A DNA stretch of 64,000 nucleotides. Origin: Inia geoffrensis. Its lineage: Eukaryota > Chordata > Mammalia > Artiodactyla > Iniidae. Location of the stretch: positions 63,534,001 to 63,598,000 of the forward strand of contig CM070907.1 in the NCBI GenBank assembly GCA_036417435.1. Reading direction: 5' to 3'. The position numbers and the translations under genes were made by a program. Position 1 is the first letter of the stretch, and each line of letters starts with the position of its first letter. The notes beneath the pieces were generated by a model. It was not told the origin of the DNA. It saw only the letters and a program-made list of their open reading frames with translations, and made no database searches. This document shows, piece after piece, positions 54,792 to 64,000 of the stretch.

Positions 54792-55145
54792 TTTTTTTTT
54801 TTAATAAATTTATTTATTTATCTTGGTTGCGTTGGGTCTTCGTTGCTGTACAGGGGCTTCCTCTAGTTGCAGCAAGCGAGGGTTACTCTTCATTGCAGTG
54901 CGTGGGCCTCTCATTACGGTGGCTTCTCTTGTTGCAGAGCACAGGCTCTAGGCATACAGGCTTCAGTAATTGTGGCATGTGGGCTCACTAGTTGTGGCTC
55001 ACGGGCTCTAGAGCGCAGGCTCAGCAGTTGTGGTGCACAGGCTCAGCTGCTCCACGGCATGTGGGATCTTCCGGACCAGGGATTGAACGTGTGTCCCCTG
55101 TATTGGCAGGCTGATTCCCAAGCACTGTGCCACAAGGGAAGCCCC
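54792..55145 (-). mobile_element. CHR-1-type SINE, three motif copies
   Basis: Exact target duplication 'tgtttgtcacttct' would need 54778-54791; the left copy reads 'tgtttgtcacttct' across 54778-54791 and the right copy is 55146-55159. Tail 'aataaatttatttatttatc'. Confidence 0.94.
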
Positions 55146-55159
55146 TGTTTGTCACTTCT

Positions 55160-55536
55160 ACTCACCTTTTATTGTCCAAAGAAAGTCATGTAGCCACATC
55201 AATCTTCCAAAGAGGTGGGAAGTGCAAAATTCCCATGTACGTTAATGGAGAGAGAGAGTAAATGAACAGTTCTAACAATGACCATGATAACAAACTTTTT
55301 TTCTCAGACTTATATCTACAACCATGTCTCCTCTACCCTTTTATGTATATCATCACTAAAACGTTTCTGGTACCAACAGTTTATAACCAGTGGTACCATA
55401 GCATAATTCCCATGTGAACAAGTTATGTCTGCTTCTCTTCTCTTTGTTTTCTCCTTATTTTGATGCTAAGCCGTCCTTTGGTTCTATGGTTGGCTCTTTT
55501 TCCCTTCCTTTCCCTATTCTTGGAACAAAAGAGATT
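55160..55536. other. No recognised feature
   Basis: AT-rich single-copy-looking DNA with a short GA repeat near 55249-55257. Confidence 0.4.
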
Positions 55537-55555
55537 CAAGAAAATGTTACACCCA

Positions 55556-56561
55556 GGTTCCTCAAAAAGATACAAGCAAGACTTCCCTGGTGGTGCAGTG
55601 GTTAAGAATCCGCCTGCCAATGCAGAGGGACACGGGTTCGAGCCCTCGCCGAGAAGATCCCACATGTCACGGAGCAGCTAAGTCCATGCACCACAACTAC
55701 TGAGCCTGCGCTCTAGAGCCCGTGTGCCACAACGACTGAGCCCACGTGCCACAACTACTGAAGCCCGCTTGCCTAGAGCCTGTGCTCCACAACCAGAGAA
55801 GCCACCACAATGAGAGGCCTGTGCACCACAACAAAGAGTAGCCCCCACTTGCCACAACTAGAGAAAGCCCATGTGCAGCAACAAAGACCCAGTGCAGCCA
55901 AAAATAAATAAAATAAATAAATTTTTAAAAAATTAAAAAAGAAAGATACAGGCACCCCTATGTTCATTGCAGCACTATTTACAATAGCCAGGGCGTGAAA
56001 ACAACCTAAATGTCCATCAACAGACGAATGGATAAAGAAGATGCGGTATATATATACAATGGAACATTAGCCATTAAAAAGAATGAAATAATGTCATTTG
56101 CAGCAACGTGGATGGATCTAGAGATTATCATTCTAAGTGAAATAAGTCAGAAAAGACAAATATCATATGATATCACATATGTGGATCTAAAATATGACAC
56201 AGAAGAACATATCTATGAAACAGAAGCAGACTCACAGATATAGAGACCAGACTTGCTGTTGCCAAGGGGGAGGAGAGGTGGGGGAGGGAAGAACTAGGCG
56301 TTTGGGATTAGCAGATGTAAACTACTATGTATAGGATGGATAAACAACAAGGTCCTACCGTATAGCACAGGGAACTATATCCAATATCCTATGATAAACC
56401 ATAATGGAAAAGAATATGAAAAAGAATATATATATATATATGTATAACTGAGTCACTTTGCTGTACAGCAGAAATTAAACACAACAATGTAAATCAACCA
56501 TCCTTCAATAAAATTTTTAAAAATATATATAAAAAAATAAGTCTTTTAAAAAAAAGAAAAA
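55556..56561 (+). mobile_element. 5'-truncated L1 split by a SINE
   Basis: 55556-55578, then 55942-56561 after a CHR-1 SINE: ORF2 end ('ttcattgcagcactatttac', 'ggataaagaagatgcggtat'), 3' UTR and an A-rich tail. 19-bp target duplication: 'caagaaaatgttacaccca' (55537-55555) against 'caagaaaatgctacaccca' (56562-56580). The frame 56010-56243 is the ORF2/3' UTR remnant. Confidence 0.94.
55579..55941 (+). mobile_element. CHR-1-type SINE, three motif copies
   Basis: Target duplication 'aaagatacaagca' (ending 55578) against 'aaagatacaggca' (55942-55954). Lies inside an L1, near that L1's own 5' end. Confidence 0.95.
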
Positions 56562-56580
56562 CAAGAAAATGCTACACCCA

Positions 56581-56934
56581 TAATCAAAACAATCTTTACC
56601 CCTTTCTCTCCTGCCTGTGGTTCTGCTTCCTTCTTTCACAAGAATAATTCCTTCTCTCTGGGTCCTGTCACACTTCCTTCTTCTACTCACTCACTTCCTT
56701 ATCACTCAGAGCTTAAGGCCATCAAAGAGCAAAATAGCCAGCTGATGCATCATAGATATTACTCAGTCCACGATTTAGTCTGTCTGACATTAATTAGCGG
56801 GTTGCCCTGATTTTCAGTCTGTGCACATCCCATAAATTGCTGACTTGATTAATTCTGATCAGAATTACTCTTGTTTTCCATGAGAATCCCACAGAATGCT
56901 GTTTGAAACTCTAATATGATTATCAGTCTGCCTT
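56581..56934. other. No gene; possible L2 traces
   Basis: Pyrimidine-rich, then AT-rich. 56790-56880 ('attaattagcgggttgccct', 'cttgattaattctgatcaga') looks undecayed and repeat-free, but nothing is recognised. Confidence 0.35.
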
Positions 56935-57050
56935 GTCTCAGGGTTATTTTTGTACATGTATGCTCCCTCACTAAATTGTGACCTTCTTATAGATTAAGCT
57001 GTGATTTGCATGTAATAGGTACTCAATAATTGTTAGCTTGCTGATGAATC
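56935..57050 (+). mobile_element. L2 3' end
   Basis: 'tgctccctcactaaattgtg', 'aataggtactcaataattgt'. Confidence 0.65.
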
Positions 57051-57294
57051 CTATAATTGACTGAATTGATCATTGGCTTTGGTAACATTTGGATATATCT
57101 TGATTCAGCAATGGACACTTATTAGACCCTTGCTCATGTCTAGGAAAAAAGGAATAGACATGGTTTTTCAATTGATGACCTCTCTACCTCTCACCTCTCA
57201 TATTGAAGTGTAGTATTATTGTTTGTTTACAATTCATACCTACATGTACCTCCTAGAAGGCTTTGAAAAATAGGTGTATTAGGCAGTAAATTCA

Positions 57295-58030
57295 TTTATT
57301 CACTTATTCATTCATTGATTTATTCAATAATCACTTAACGAGTGCCTATTATGAGCTAATAAGACATAGTGACCTCTTTCAAAATCTGGGAGAAAGTGGG
57401 AGACAGATAAGTAAAACAATTGCTGCAGTGTGATAAATGCTATGGCTTGGAGCAGTGGTCCCCAACCTTTTTGGCCCCAGGGACCCGTTTCATGGAAGAC
57501 AATTTTTCCATGGAGGGGCAGGGGGATGGTTCAAGCAGTAATGCGAGCAATCGTTCAGGCAGTAACAGGAGCGATGGGGAGAGGCAGATGAAGATTTGCT
57601 GGTTTGCCAGCCGTTCACCTCCTGATGTGCGGCCTGTTTCCTAACAGGCTGTGGACCGGTACCGGTCTGCGGCCCAGGGGTTGGGAACCCCTGGCTTAGA
57701 AGAAAACCATCTAAATCAGACTGGGACTTCTTCGGAGATGGGACCCTTGAAACTAGCTTTGAGGTTAAGAGAAAGAAATAGCTAGGGAATTGGGGTAAAG
57801 CATGAGCTATTTATGAGAAGTAAGCATGCCACGTGCAAACACTGAGATGGGCAATTAAATTACTTGCTCCAGAAACTGCTCAAGAAATTCAATATGACTG
57901 AAACGTAACATACAAGTTGAAGGATGGCCAGAGACAAAGCTAGAAAGATGAGCAGGTGACAGATCTTAAAAGGGCTTGTGTGCTAAACTAAGGAATTTTA
58001 ATTTCAAAGCTATAGAACATGTCTGAACTC
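57295..58030 (-). mobile_element. L2 LINE split by a MER1 element
   Basis: 57295-57452 ('ttattcattcattgatttat', 'cttaacgagtgcctattatg') and 57694-58030 ('gcatgccacgtgcaaacact', 'aaaagggcttgtgtgctaaa') are consecutive parts of one reverse L2. Confidence 0.75.
57453..57693. mobile_element. MER1-type hAT-Charlie MITE
   Basis: Terminal inverted repeats 'cagtggtccccaacct' and 'aggggttgggaacccctg'. 8-bp target duplication 'gcttggag' (57445-57452) against 'gcttagaa' (57694-57701), two differences. The interior 'ctgtggaccggtaccggtct' is typical of MER1/Charlie3. Internally deleted and non-coding. Confidence 0.9.
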
Positions 58031-58789
58031 TCTCAGGCAAGTGGGATCTAGGATGTCATTCTGGAACTATAGTTCCGGAAGCTGGGTCTGGTTATGGGTG
58101 GGGTGGGGCTTCCCTATAACGTACGGGAAATAGAACTGAGGGGATTTGAAAGTGAAGGCCCGGAGAGGGGGAGTCCCAGATTAATTCAAAGTTGAGAGGA
58201 AAACCCAGGAATAATTAATATGGGACATGAACCAGAGGTACTCAGACAGAGCAAAGAGGTCAAAAGAGGGGACCAGAGGCACAGCCTCGTGTGATTTCTT
58301 AAAGCCTCCTCTCTCCTTTCTAGGCTCCTTCAGCCTTGGACCTGAGGTCCTTCAAGGATTTTAAACAGAAGAGTGAAAGAAAGTGTTGCTCTCTTTTTAA
58401 CTCTAGGCACACAGCGTCTTGCGTGTCCTTTGAGCCTCGACCCACGGTAAGTCCTCAATAAGAATTTAGCAAAGGATATGGACTTGCTGCTAATTGTTGA
58501 GTACAGGAATGCTCTTGTTTAGATATTCATATGTTACGTGAGTATAATGCCACGAGAAAACTGATTTCATACAAACCCACAAGAACTCGCTCTTCTCTTT
58601 GATTTAATTTAATAAATGTCAACTAAAATCATATTATTTATAAGCCATTCAAATGTAAAATGAACTTTTTTCAACAGTGTCTCAGACACACAAATTTAAA
58701 TCATATGCACTAAGAAATAAAACAATAGAAAAGAAACCCCCAAAAGAAGAACCAAATAAAACATAAGAACAATCAATATAACACAAGTA
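58031..58789. other. No gene confirmed
   Basis: Single-copy-looking apart from a possible L2 3' end at about 58390-58480. Holds the candidate exon at 58324. Confidence 0.4.
58324..58446 (+). other. Weak candidate internal exon
   Basis: Left border: pyrimidine tract 'cctcctctctcctttctag' ending at 58323. Right border: donor-like 'acg|gtaagt' with GT at 58447-58448. The 123-nt segment is a multiple of three and open in its first frame for all 41 codons (starting APSALDLRSFKDFKQKSERK); the other two frames stop early. The donor region resembles an L2/MIR 3' end ('gtaagtcctcaataa'), so this may be a repeat-derived pseudo-exon. No homologue recognised. Confidence 0.25.
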
Positions 58790-59008
58790 TGACATATACA
58801 CACTACTATATATAAAATAGATAACTAATGAGGACCCACTGTATATCACAGGGAACTCTACTCAGTGCTCTGTAATGAGCTATATGGGAAAAGAATCTAA
58901 ATAAGAGTGGATGTATGTATTTGTATAACTGATTCACTTTGCTGTACACCTGAAACTAACACAACATTGTAAAACAACTATAGTCCAATAAAAATTTTTA
59001 AAAAAACC
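58790..59008 (+). mobile_element. 5'-truncated L1 3' UTR
   Basis: 'agataactaatgaggaccca', 'tcacagggaactctactcag', 'ctgattcactttgctgtaca', 'caacattgtaaaacaactat', 'agtccaataaaaatt'. Target duplication 'acacaagta' at 58781-58789 and 59009-59017. Confidence 0.92.
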
Positions 59009-59017
59009 ACACAAGTA

Positions 59018-59731
59018 GTTTAGGAGTAATGTGGTATAAGCATCCATAACAATAGAAACAGTGGCTGAGATGACTGTCAAACATAGTTTAAACCATACAA
59101 AGCTGCTCACGAATGTGGATATATGTATGTGTGAGTTACCAATTTTAACTGAAGTTGAGTGGCTAAAGTTAATGGTGGAAATAACAGAATCTGGAATCTC
59201 CTAGGGAGAAGCCTCACTATCCACCTGCCATTCTAAAGTCAGGAGGAAATCAGGTAAGCTTTGGGCTGGTCCACCAGGACAGAAGGCTTGAAATACACAT
59301 CACAGTTGAACAGGGTGTGACCAGCCTGTACACATGTCACAATGGTGCCATCATGAGACAAGTCCATGTAATATAAAAAGCAAGGGAGGAAATACAAACT
59401 CCATGTGAAGACTAAACTGCTAAAAGTTGCAGAGCCTCTTGGATTACCCTTTTTCCATAGCACAGGCAGCACGTATATCTTGTGATGTGACGTGTACCAT
59501 AAATCGGGTCAACAGACACTGTACTATGATTTCAGTGATTTATATGAACTTTCTGTCTCAGGGTTCAGGAGGATTCCCTCATATTTAACATCACTAGAGA
59601 ACAGAAAGCAGCACTCTTTCTCTGCAGTGGTATCCCTTGTGGTATAATAACAATAATAATAACAACAACAACAATTAAAAAGAAATATTTGGTCTTTGTC
59701 CCCAGTTCCTGGCACGCAGCTCCTTGGAGAG
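59018..59731. other. No gene recognised; short trinucleotide tract
   Basis: Single-copy-looking. At 59644-59676 lies an (AAT)n/(AAC)n tract. Confidence 0.45.
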
Positions 59732-60440
59732 ATGAGTGTCTTTTATATGCTAGTGAAATGACTGGCGTTTGGGAGCCTGCAGAAATCTTCAGGATAGTGG
59801 TGGTGGCCAGAAAGACCAAGCCTTGATGAGAAGCTTGGAATTTTCAGCCTCAATCCCCAACCTCCAGGCAGGCGAGAGGGCTTAAGACTGAGTTCAATCA
59901 CCAATGGCTGGTGATCTCATCAATCGTGCCTACATAATGAAACCTTCCTAAAAACTCCTAAACAATGGGGTTTAGATAGCTCCCAAGTTGGTGAGCACAT
60001 CAAGGTGCTGAGAGGGGCCTCAAACTCCATGGGGACAGAAGCTCCTGCCCTCGGGACCCTTTTGGACCTTGCGCTATGTACCCCTTCATCCGGCTGCTCA
60101 TTTGTATCCTTTATAATAAATCAGTAAACAGAAATAAAGTGATTACCCGAGTTCTGCGAGCCATTCTAGCAAATTATTGAACCTGAGGAAAGGGTAGTGG
60201 GAAGCACTAATTTATAGCTGGTTGGTCAGAGACAGGTGATCTGATACTTGTGACTGGTGTCTGACGTGAGGGCAGTCTTATGGGACTGACTGAGCCCTGA
60301 AACCTGTGGGTCTGACACTAACTCCAGATAAGTTAGTGTCAGAAGAGAACAAATCATAGGACACTCAGCTGGTGTCCAGAGAGTTGGTTGGTGTGAGGAA
60401 AAAACCCACACATCTCATGTCAGAAGTGTTATGAGTAAAA
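59732..60440 (+). mobile_element. ERV LTR, family not assigned
   Basis: Order of blocks: 'gttcaatcaccaatggctgg', 'atcaatcgtgcctacataat', 'gaaaccttcctaaaaactcc', 'ggtgagcacatcaaggtgct', 'tcctttataataaatcagta' (poly-A signal region), 'gttctgcgagccattctagc', 'tatagctggttggtcagaga', 'cagctggtgtccagagagtt'. This matches a mammalian ERV LTR I know by layout but cannot name securely. No internal viral genes adjoin it. Ends approximate. Confidence 0.65.
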
Positions 60441-60904
60441 ACAGCTCACCCTGATTAAATATACCTTTCTAATCTTACTATTCTATCTATTTGTTGAAAA
60501 GTTAGTATCTAGCAGCATCACACAGGTTCTCTGTGTGTGTGTGTAATCATGAGAAGTTTGGAGTAAAGCTTTGGTAGATACAGAAGTGAATCTGAGGGGT
60601 TTTTCTCCCTCAAACAATCCAGGTCTTGATTTAATGTTGCTCTGTTCCTTCTCCTCCACAGTCTTTACATTCTTGAAGTAAATTTCAAGTTAACTTGCTG
60701 CTTTTGGAAATCAGTACCACCCCACCTCACTCAATTACCTCTTTACTTTGTTCTGCCAGATACTCCATTTCCTAACACATCCTCAAGACGCTGGAGAGGC
60801 AAGGAATTGTTTTAAGCTTTGAAGACATGGTAAAATTTGCCATGATTTTAGGGAATCACTTAGACCAGGGGCTATGTAGAAGGTGGATTTGAGGAAAGGG
60901 GCTA
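60441..60904. other. No recognised feature
   Basis: Single-copy-looking; a short GT run at 60531-60544. Confidence 0.4.
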
Positions 60905-61130
60905 TGTGGTGTTATGCACAAAACACGAGTTCTGGAGGCAGCCAAACCGGGGTCCAAATCTAGTTTCCAACACTTAGTGGCTGTATAACCTTGAACAATT
61001 ACTTATTCTCTCCTAGATGGTATTCCTTTATCAAGGGTGACAGTAATGGTTTTCAATTAAGTCATTTTTACCAAGTGCTTAGTGTAAAGGCTGGCGCCTA
61101 GTAAGCGCTCACAAACGGCAACCATTCAGT
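60905..61130 (+). mobile_element. MIR SINE, near full length
   Basis: 'cgagttctggaggcagccaa', 'ttagtggctgtataaccttg', 'taccaagtgcttagtgtaaa', 'ggcgcctagtaagcgctcac'. Confidence 0.85.
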
Positions 61131-61394
61131 TTAATTGCCGTGTTGTTCCGTGAACTTTTTTCAGTTGCGTGGGGCAACTTATATCAAAGGAACGTAGACC
61201 AAGCTGAGTTGATCTTTGACACACGTCTTTCTTTCAGTGCCCTTGAGACCCTATTCCCTCTAGACTTCCTCTTCTGGACTCATACCACACTTGATGCCAC
61301 GCACCCACATCACTCTTGTCCTGCCCTTCTAGAAAGAGTCCTTCATTAAAACTCATTCTGGCACATCAGATATTTTCCAGCTCTTTCTACTAAC

Positions 61395-61540
61395 TAATTC
61401 ATTCAATATATTCAACAAACGTTTACTGAGTGCTTGCAACATGCTACGAGCTGGGGAAACAAAATGGAAGCAGTATAGCCTTTATACTCCAGTAATTCAT
61501 ATTCCAGTTATGTTATGATGCAATAAATGCTATGATCAGA
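61395..61540 (-). mobile_element. L2 3' end fragment
   Basis: 'attcattcaatatattcaac', 'gagtgcttgcaacatgctac', 'aataaatgctatgatcagat'. Confidence 0.68.
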
Positions 61541-61544
61541 TAGT

Positions 61545-61912
61545 CTCAGCTCCAGAATGAGAACCACTGGTGAATTTTTTAAAACTACAAATTCTTTTTA
61601 TTTTTTTTAAGATTTTTAGAAATTTCATGTAATGTCTGAAACATTTATATTAACATATTTCCATACAAATAACCCAAAGAAAGTTTAGTATTAGTTGTTT
61701 TTTTCCTTTGTTTGTTTGTTTTTTTATACTGCAGGTTCTTATTAGTCATCAATTTTATACACATCAGCATATACATGTCAATCCCAATTGTCCAAAACTA
61801 TAAATTCTTATGTCCTACCTAATTTAATAAATCTGAGTGGGACTCAGATATACAAAATTTCTATAACTTCCTCAAGGATTTTACTGAATAGCCAGAGTAA
61901 GAACAAAAGGAG
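61545..61912. mobile_element. hAT-Charlie MITE relic split by an L1
   Basis: 61545-61596 ('ccagaatgagaaccactggt') and 61810-61912 ('tgagtgggactcagatatac', 'aacttcctcaaggattttac') form one MER5/MER20-like element when the L1 is removed. Confidence 0.6.
61597..61793 (-). mobile_element. Short L1 with apparent 3' transduction
   Basis: On the - strand: about 65 nt of L1 3' end (61793-61725), an A-rich tract (61724-61697), about 88 nt of non-L1 sequence (61696-61609), then a second A-rich tract. Target duplication 'aaaactacaaattctt' (61581-61596) against 'aaaactataaattctt' (61794-61809), one mismatch. Confidence 0.82.
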
Positions 61913-61940
61913 TGTTGCTGAGTGTGAAAAGATGACAACA

Positions 61941-62139
61941 GGGCTTCCCTGGTGGCGCAGTGGTTGAGAGTCCGCCTGCCAATGCAGGGGACACGGATTC
62001 ATGCCCTGGTCTGGGAAGATCCCACATATCGTGGAGCGGCTGGGCCCGTGAGCCATGGCCGCTGAGCCTGCGCGTCCGGAGCCTGTGCTCCGCAACGGGA
62101 GAGGCCACAACAGTGAGAGGCCCGTGTACCGCAAAAAAA
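61941..62139 (+). mobile_element. CHR-2-type SINE
   Basis: Body ends 'gtgtaccgc' plus poly-A. Target duplication 'aaaagatgacaaca' (61927-61940) against 'aaaagataacaaca' (62140-62153), one mismatch. Confidence 0.95.
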
Positions 62140-62439
62140 AAAAGATAACAACAACCTGGAAGTGTTGGGTGGATTTCATGTTGGAGGTTTAAATTGCATG
62201 TGTAAGGATAAGTAGTTTTCCAGGGGAAGAAGAGAATTCCAGGAAAAGGAAAAGCATAAAGCTTAAACCTAAAGCCTTTGAATTTGAGCCCTATAAATTT
62301 TATTAATATTCTAGTAGAAGAGGTTTGTAAGACTCATTTATGAAAAAAAATTATGCACATTAGCTACAAATTTCTGGGGGGAAATGTCCTTACTTTTGTT
62401 CATCAATGCATTTAACACATAGCATAGTAACCCTTTTGT

Positions 62440-62572
62440 ATTCATGGTTAGTTTCTTCTATAAATTATGAACCCTCTCGGCAGAGGAACATATGACTTAG
62501 TCTTTGTAACCCCACAAGTGGTGCACGGTAGGGTTCTCAATCCATGCTTGTTGAATGAATGAATGATGATCT
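62440..62572 (+). mobile_element. L2 3' end
   Basis: 'tgaaccctctcggcagagga', 'gtctttgtaaccccacaagt', 'catgcttgttgaatgaatga'. 62154-62440 shows only possible decayed L2. Confidence 0.68.
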
Positions 62573-62690
62573 CTTTTTTTTGGCCACGCGGCATGGCATG
62601 TTGGATCCAGTTCCCCAACCAGGGATTGAACTTGCACCCCCTGCATTTGAAGTGTGACGTCTTAACCACTGGACGGCCGGGGAAGTCCCT
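62573..62690 (-). mobile_element. Short tRNA-derived SINE
   Basis: Poly-T, 'aaccagggattgaacttgca', 'tcttaaccactggacggccg', 'gggaagtcc'. Short duplication 'atgatct' on both sides, inside the L2 end. Confidence 0.9.
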
Positions 62691-63009
62691 GTCATGATCT
62701 TAATAATAGGAATTTCAAGTCAAGCGAGAGAGGAGATGTTTGGGGGTAAGCCAACCTCTCAATTCTACCTTGCAAAGCATGAAATTGATCACCTGTTCTT
62801 TGTCTATGGGCTGTGGCCCTGTTTTGAAATATCCAAAATTTATACATTTATTTGACAAGAATGTATTGAGTTTCTATTATATATTAGGCACTCTACATAC
62901 TTAGTTTCAAAGAGATATGAATTAATTTCTTGTTTTTTTTTGAGAAAGTATAAGTTAATATTAGGGAAGGGAGGTTTGCATTTAACGAATAGCAATCATA
63001 TGTACTTTA

Positions 63010-63165
63010 TCTACATACCTGATCTATACACTATCGTGTAATTTTTAGTCCTCCCATCAATCTTGAAAATAATCTTCCCCCTACCACCACCAGGTAAGGA
63101 GACTGATGCTTGAAGGTGCAAGATCATGGGGTTAATGGGTAAAAGCAGCAGTATTTGGACATGTT
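63010..63165 (-). mobile_element. Decayed MIR
   Basis: 'gtcctcccatcaatcttgaa', 'aggtaaggagactgatgctt', 'gaaggtgcaagatcatgggg'. Sequence from 62700 to 63010 may include more of it. Confidence 0.5.
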
Positions 63166-64000
63166 AGAAGGAGGGGAAGTTCCAGTGGGGAGAGACTTTC
63201 CCTTATCTCTAGGTAATGACCCAGATGAAAGGACTCTCCTCAAGTCAGAAAAGGCATCAGATGTTCTAGCTCAGTCCTAGCACAGTAGTTGACAATTAAT
63301 AGGGAGGAATTCCCTTTAGTCAGACACTGAGTAGAGCAACTCAAATATTCTCTAACTCAGGTTGAAGGGAAGGCCCCCCCCACCCAGTTCCTTGACCAAA
63401 CTCTTTGAGAAACTGAGGAAATATACCTAATAAAAATCTGACTGTAGGGAGGCTATGAAAGCCCAAACGCAAGATTAGCCTGTTTGTGAGGACAGTAGTT
63501 ATATCTCTGCCTGCCCAGTACTCCCCACTACTTCAGGGCAAGCAGCTTCAGCAAGCAGGACTGTGTGGCTGGGGACAGAAGGCCTGAACTCAGTTGATCA
63601 GTGTTAAAGCCCATGACCAGAGAGTGTCACTGGGAGCCACTGCAGGAGAAGAGAGCAGAGCCTTCGAGGCAGTGAAATTGAGAGATGGGCACCCTACCTT
63701 CTGGGCATTTCCTGAAGACCTGGGATGAGTGAGTCCACCCTAAGGCTCTGCCTGGGAAGGAGAGACTTGGGAACCAAGGTTCCTGATTTTGGACTGGGTA
63801 CCATTTTGCTTCCTTAAAGTGACTTTGCATTGATTTGTTCTCATCCATTACATGCTAGGTTGTTCTTATTGTTGTTGTTTTTAATCAAATCTGAGCTCTG
63901 CTGGTGTCTGTGTTCTATCCACATTTACTCTTATTTAGTGAAGTTGAAAATAAATACTTTAACAGGTATTTATTTGGTGAGGCAGTATAGCAAAATGGTT
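63166..64000. other. No recognised feature
   Basis: Single-copy-looking to the window end; no gene, only short frames. Confidence 0.4.

Noticed and set aside
57420..57644. 74-codon serine-rich frame
   Set aside because: Falls mainly inside the MER1 element.
1112..62690. tRNA genes at the SINE heads
   Set aside because: The tRNA-like boxes belong to SINE promoters; the cloverleaf is not intact and each is fused to a SINE body.
1..64000. CRISPR arrays, bacterial operons, phage or plasmid features
   Set aside because: Repeat content is entirely mammalian; tandem arrays found are microsatellites or short duplications without spacers.

Overview
This 64 kb window looks like ordinary nuclear DNA from a cetartiodactyl mammal, most probably a whale or dolphin. 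The evidence is 23 recognisable tRNA-derived SINEs of the CHR type, in both orientations. Their heads begin 'cttccctggtggcgcagtgg', and they come as a long form with the repeated motif 'ccacaactactgagcc' and a short form ending 'gtaccgc' plus poly-A. With them are L1 3' ends of the cetartiodactyl type. I see no BovB or Bov-A elements, which argues against a ruminant. The species cannot be fixed from the sequence alone.

I find no convincing protein-coding gene, rRNA, functional tRNA, snRNA or CRISPR array. Most longer open frames are remnants of L1 ORF2 or ORF1, translations of SINEs, or frames stitched across neighbouring repeats. Two short segments (about 33695-33845 and 58324-58446) have splice-site-like borders and are listed as weak exon candidates only. 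The window is best read as intergenic or intronic sequence.

Layout. 1-5.3 kb: a + strand L1 3' half carrying a SINE, an old L1 3' end, and a - strand L1 whose ORF1 start is joined directly to the end of ORF2. 5.3-9.3 kb: mostly single-copy DNA with MIR and MER5-type relics. 9.3-15.3 kb: a dense nest of SINEs, a half-L1-like relic, a solo MaLR LTR with clean target duplication, and a Tigger inside a MIR that carries a second Tigger and a 78-bp tandem duplication. 15.3-32.9 kb: mainly ancient MIR and L2 fragments with a few young SINEs and L1 stubs. 33-38 kb: an ERVL-type LTR, a SINE with an unusual tail, an L2 split by a MaLR LTR, and several SINEs. 38-42 kb: old L1 copies. 43.5-48 kb: SINE, an L1 5' UTR with no 3' end, a MaLR LTR split by a SINE, and a truncated L1 split by a SINE. 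48-58 kb: L2, MIR, old L1, SINEs and two young L1 fragments. 57.4-64 kb: a MER1 element, an ERV LTR, and a short L1 with an apparent 3' transduction.

The sequence works chiefly as a record of insertion order. Nested target-site duplications let several events be ordered: MIR and L2 oldest, then hAT/Tigger and MaLR, then L1, then CHR SINEs. I found no new biological system here. The most useful leads are structural: the internally deleted L1, the candidate transductions, the variable repeat inside CHR-1 SINEs, the orphan L1 promoter region and the two exon candidates. Family names are assigned from memory of consensus sequences, so subfamily labels are approximate.
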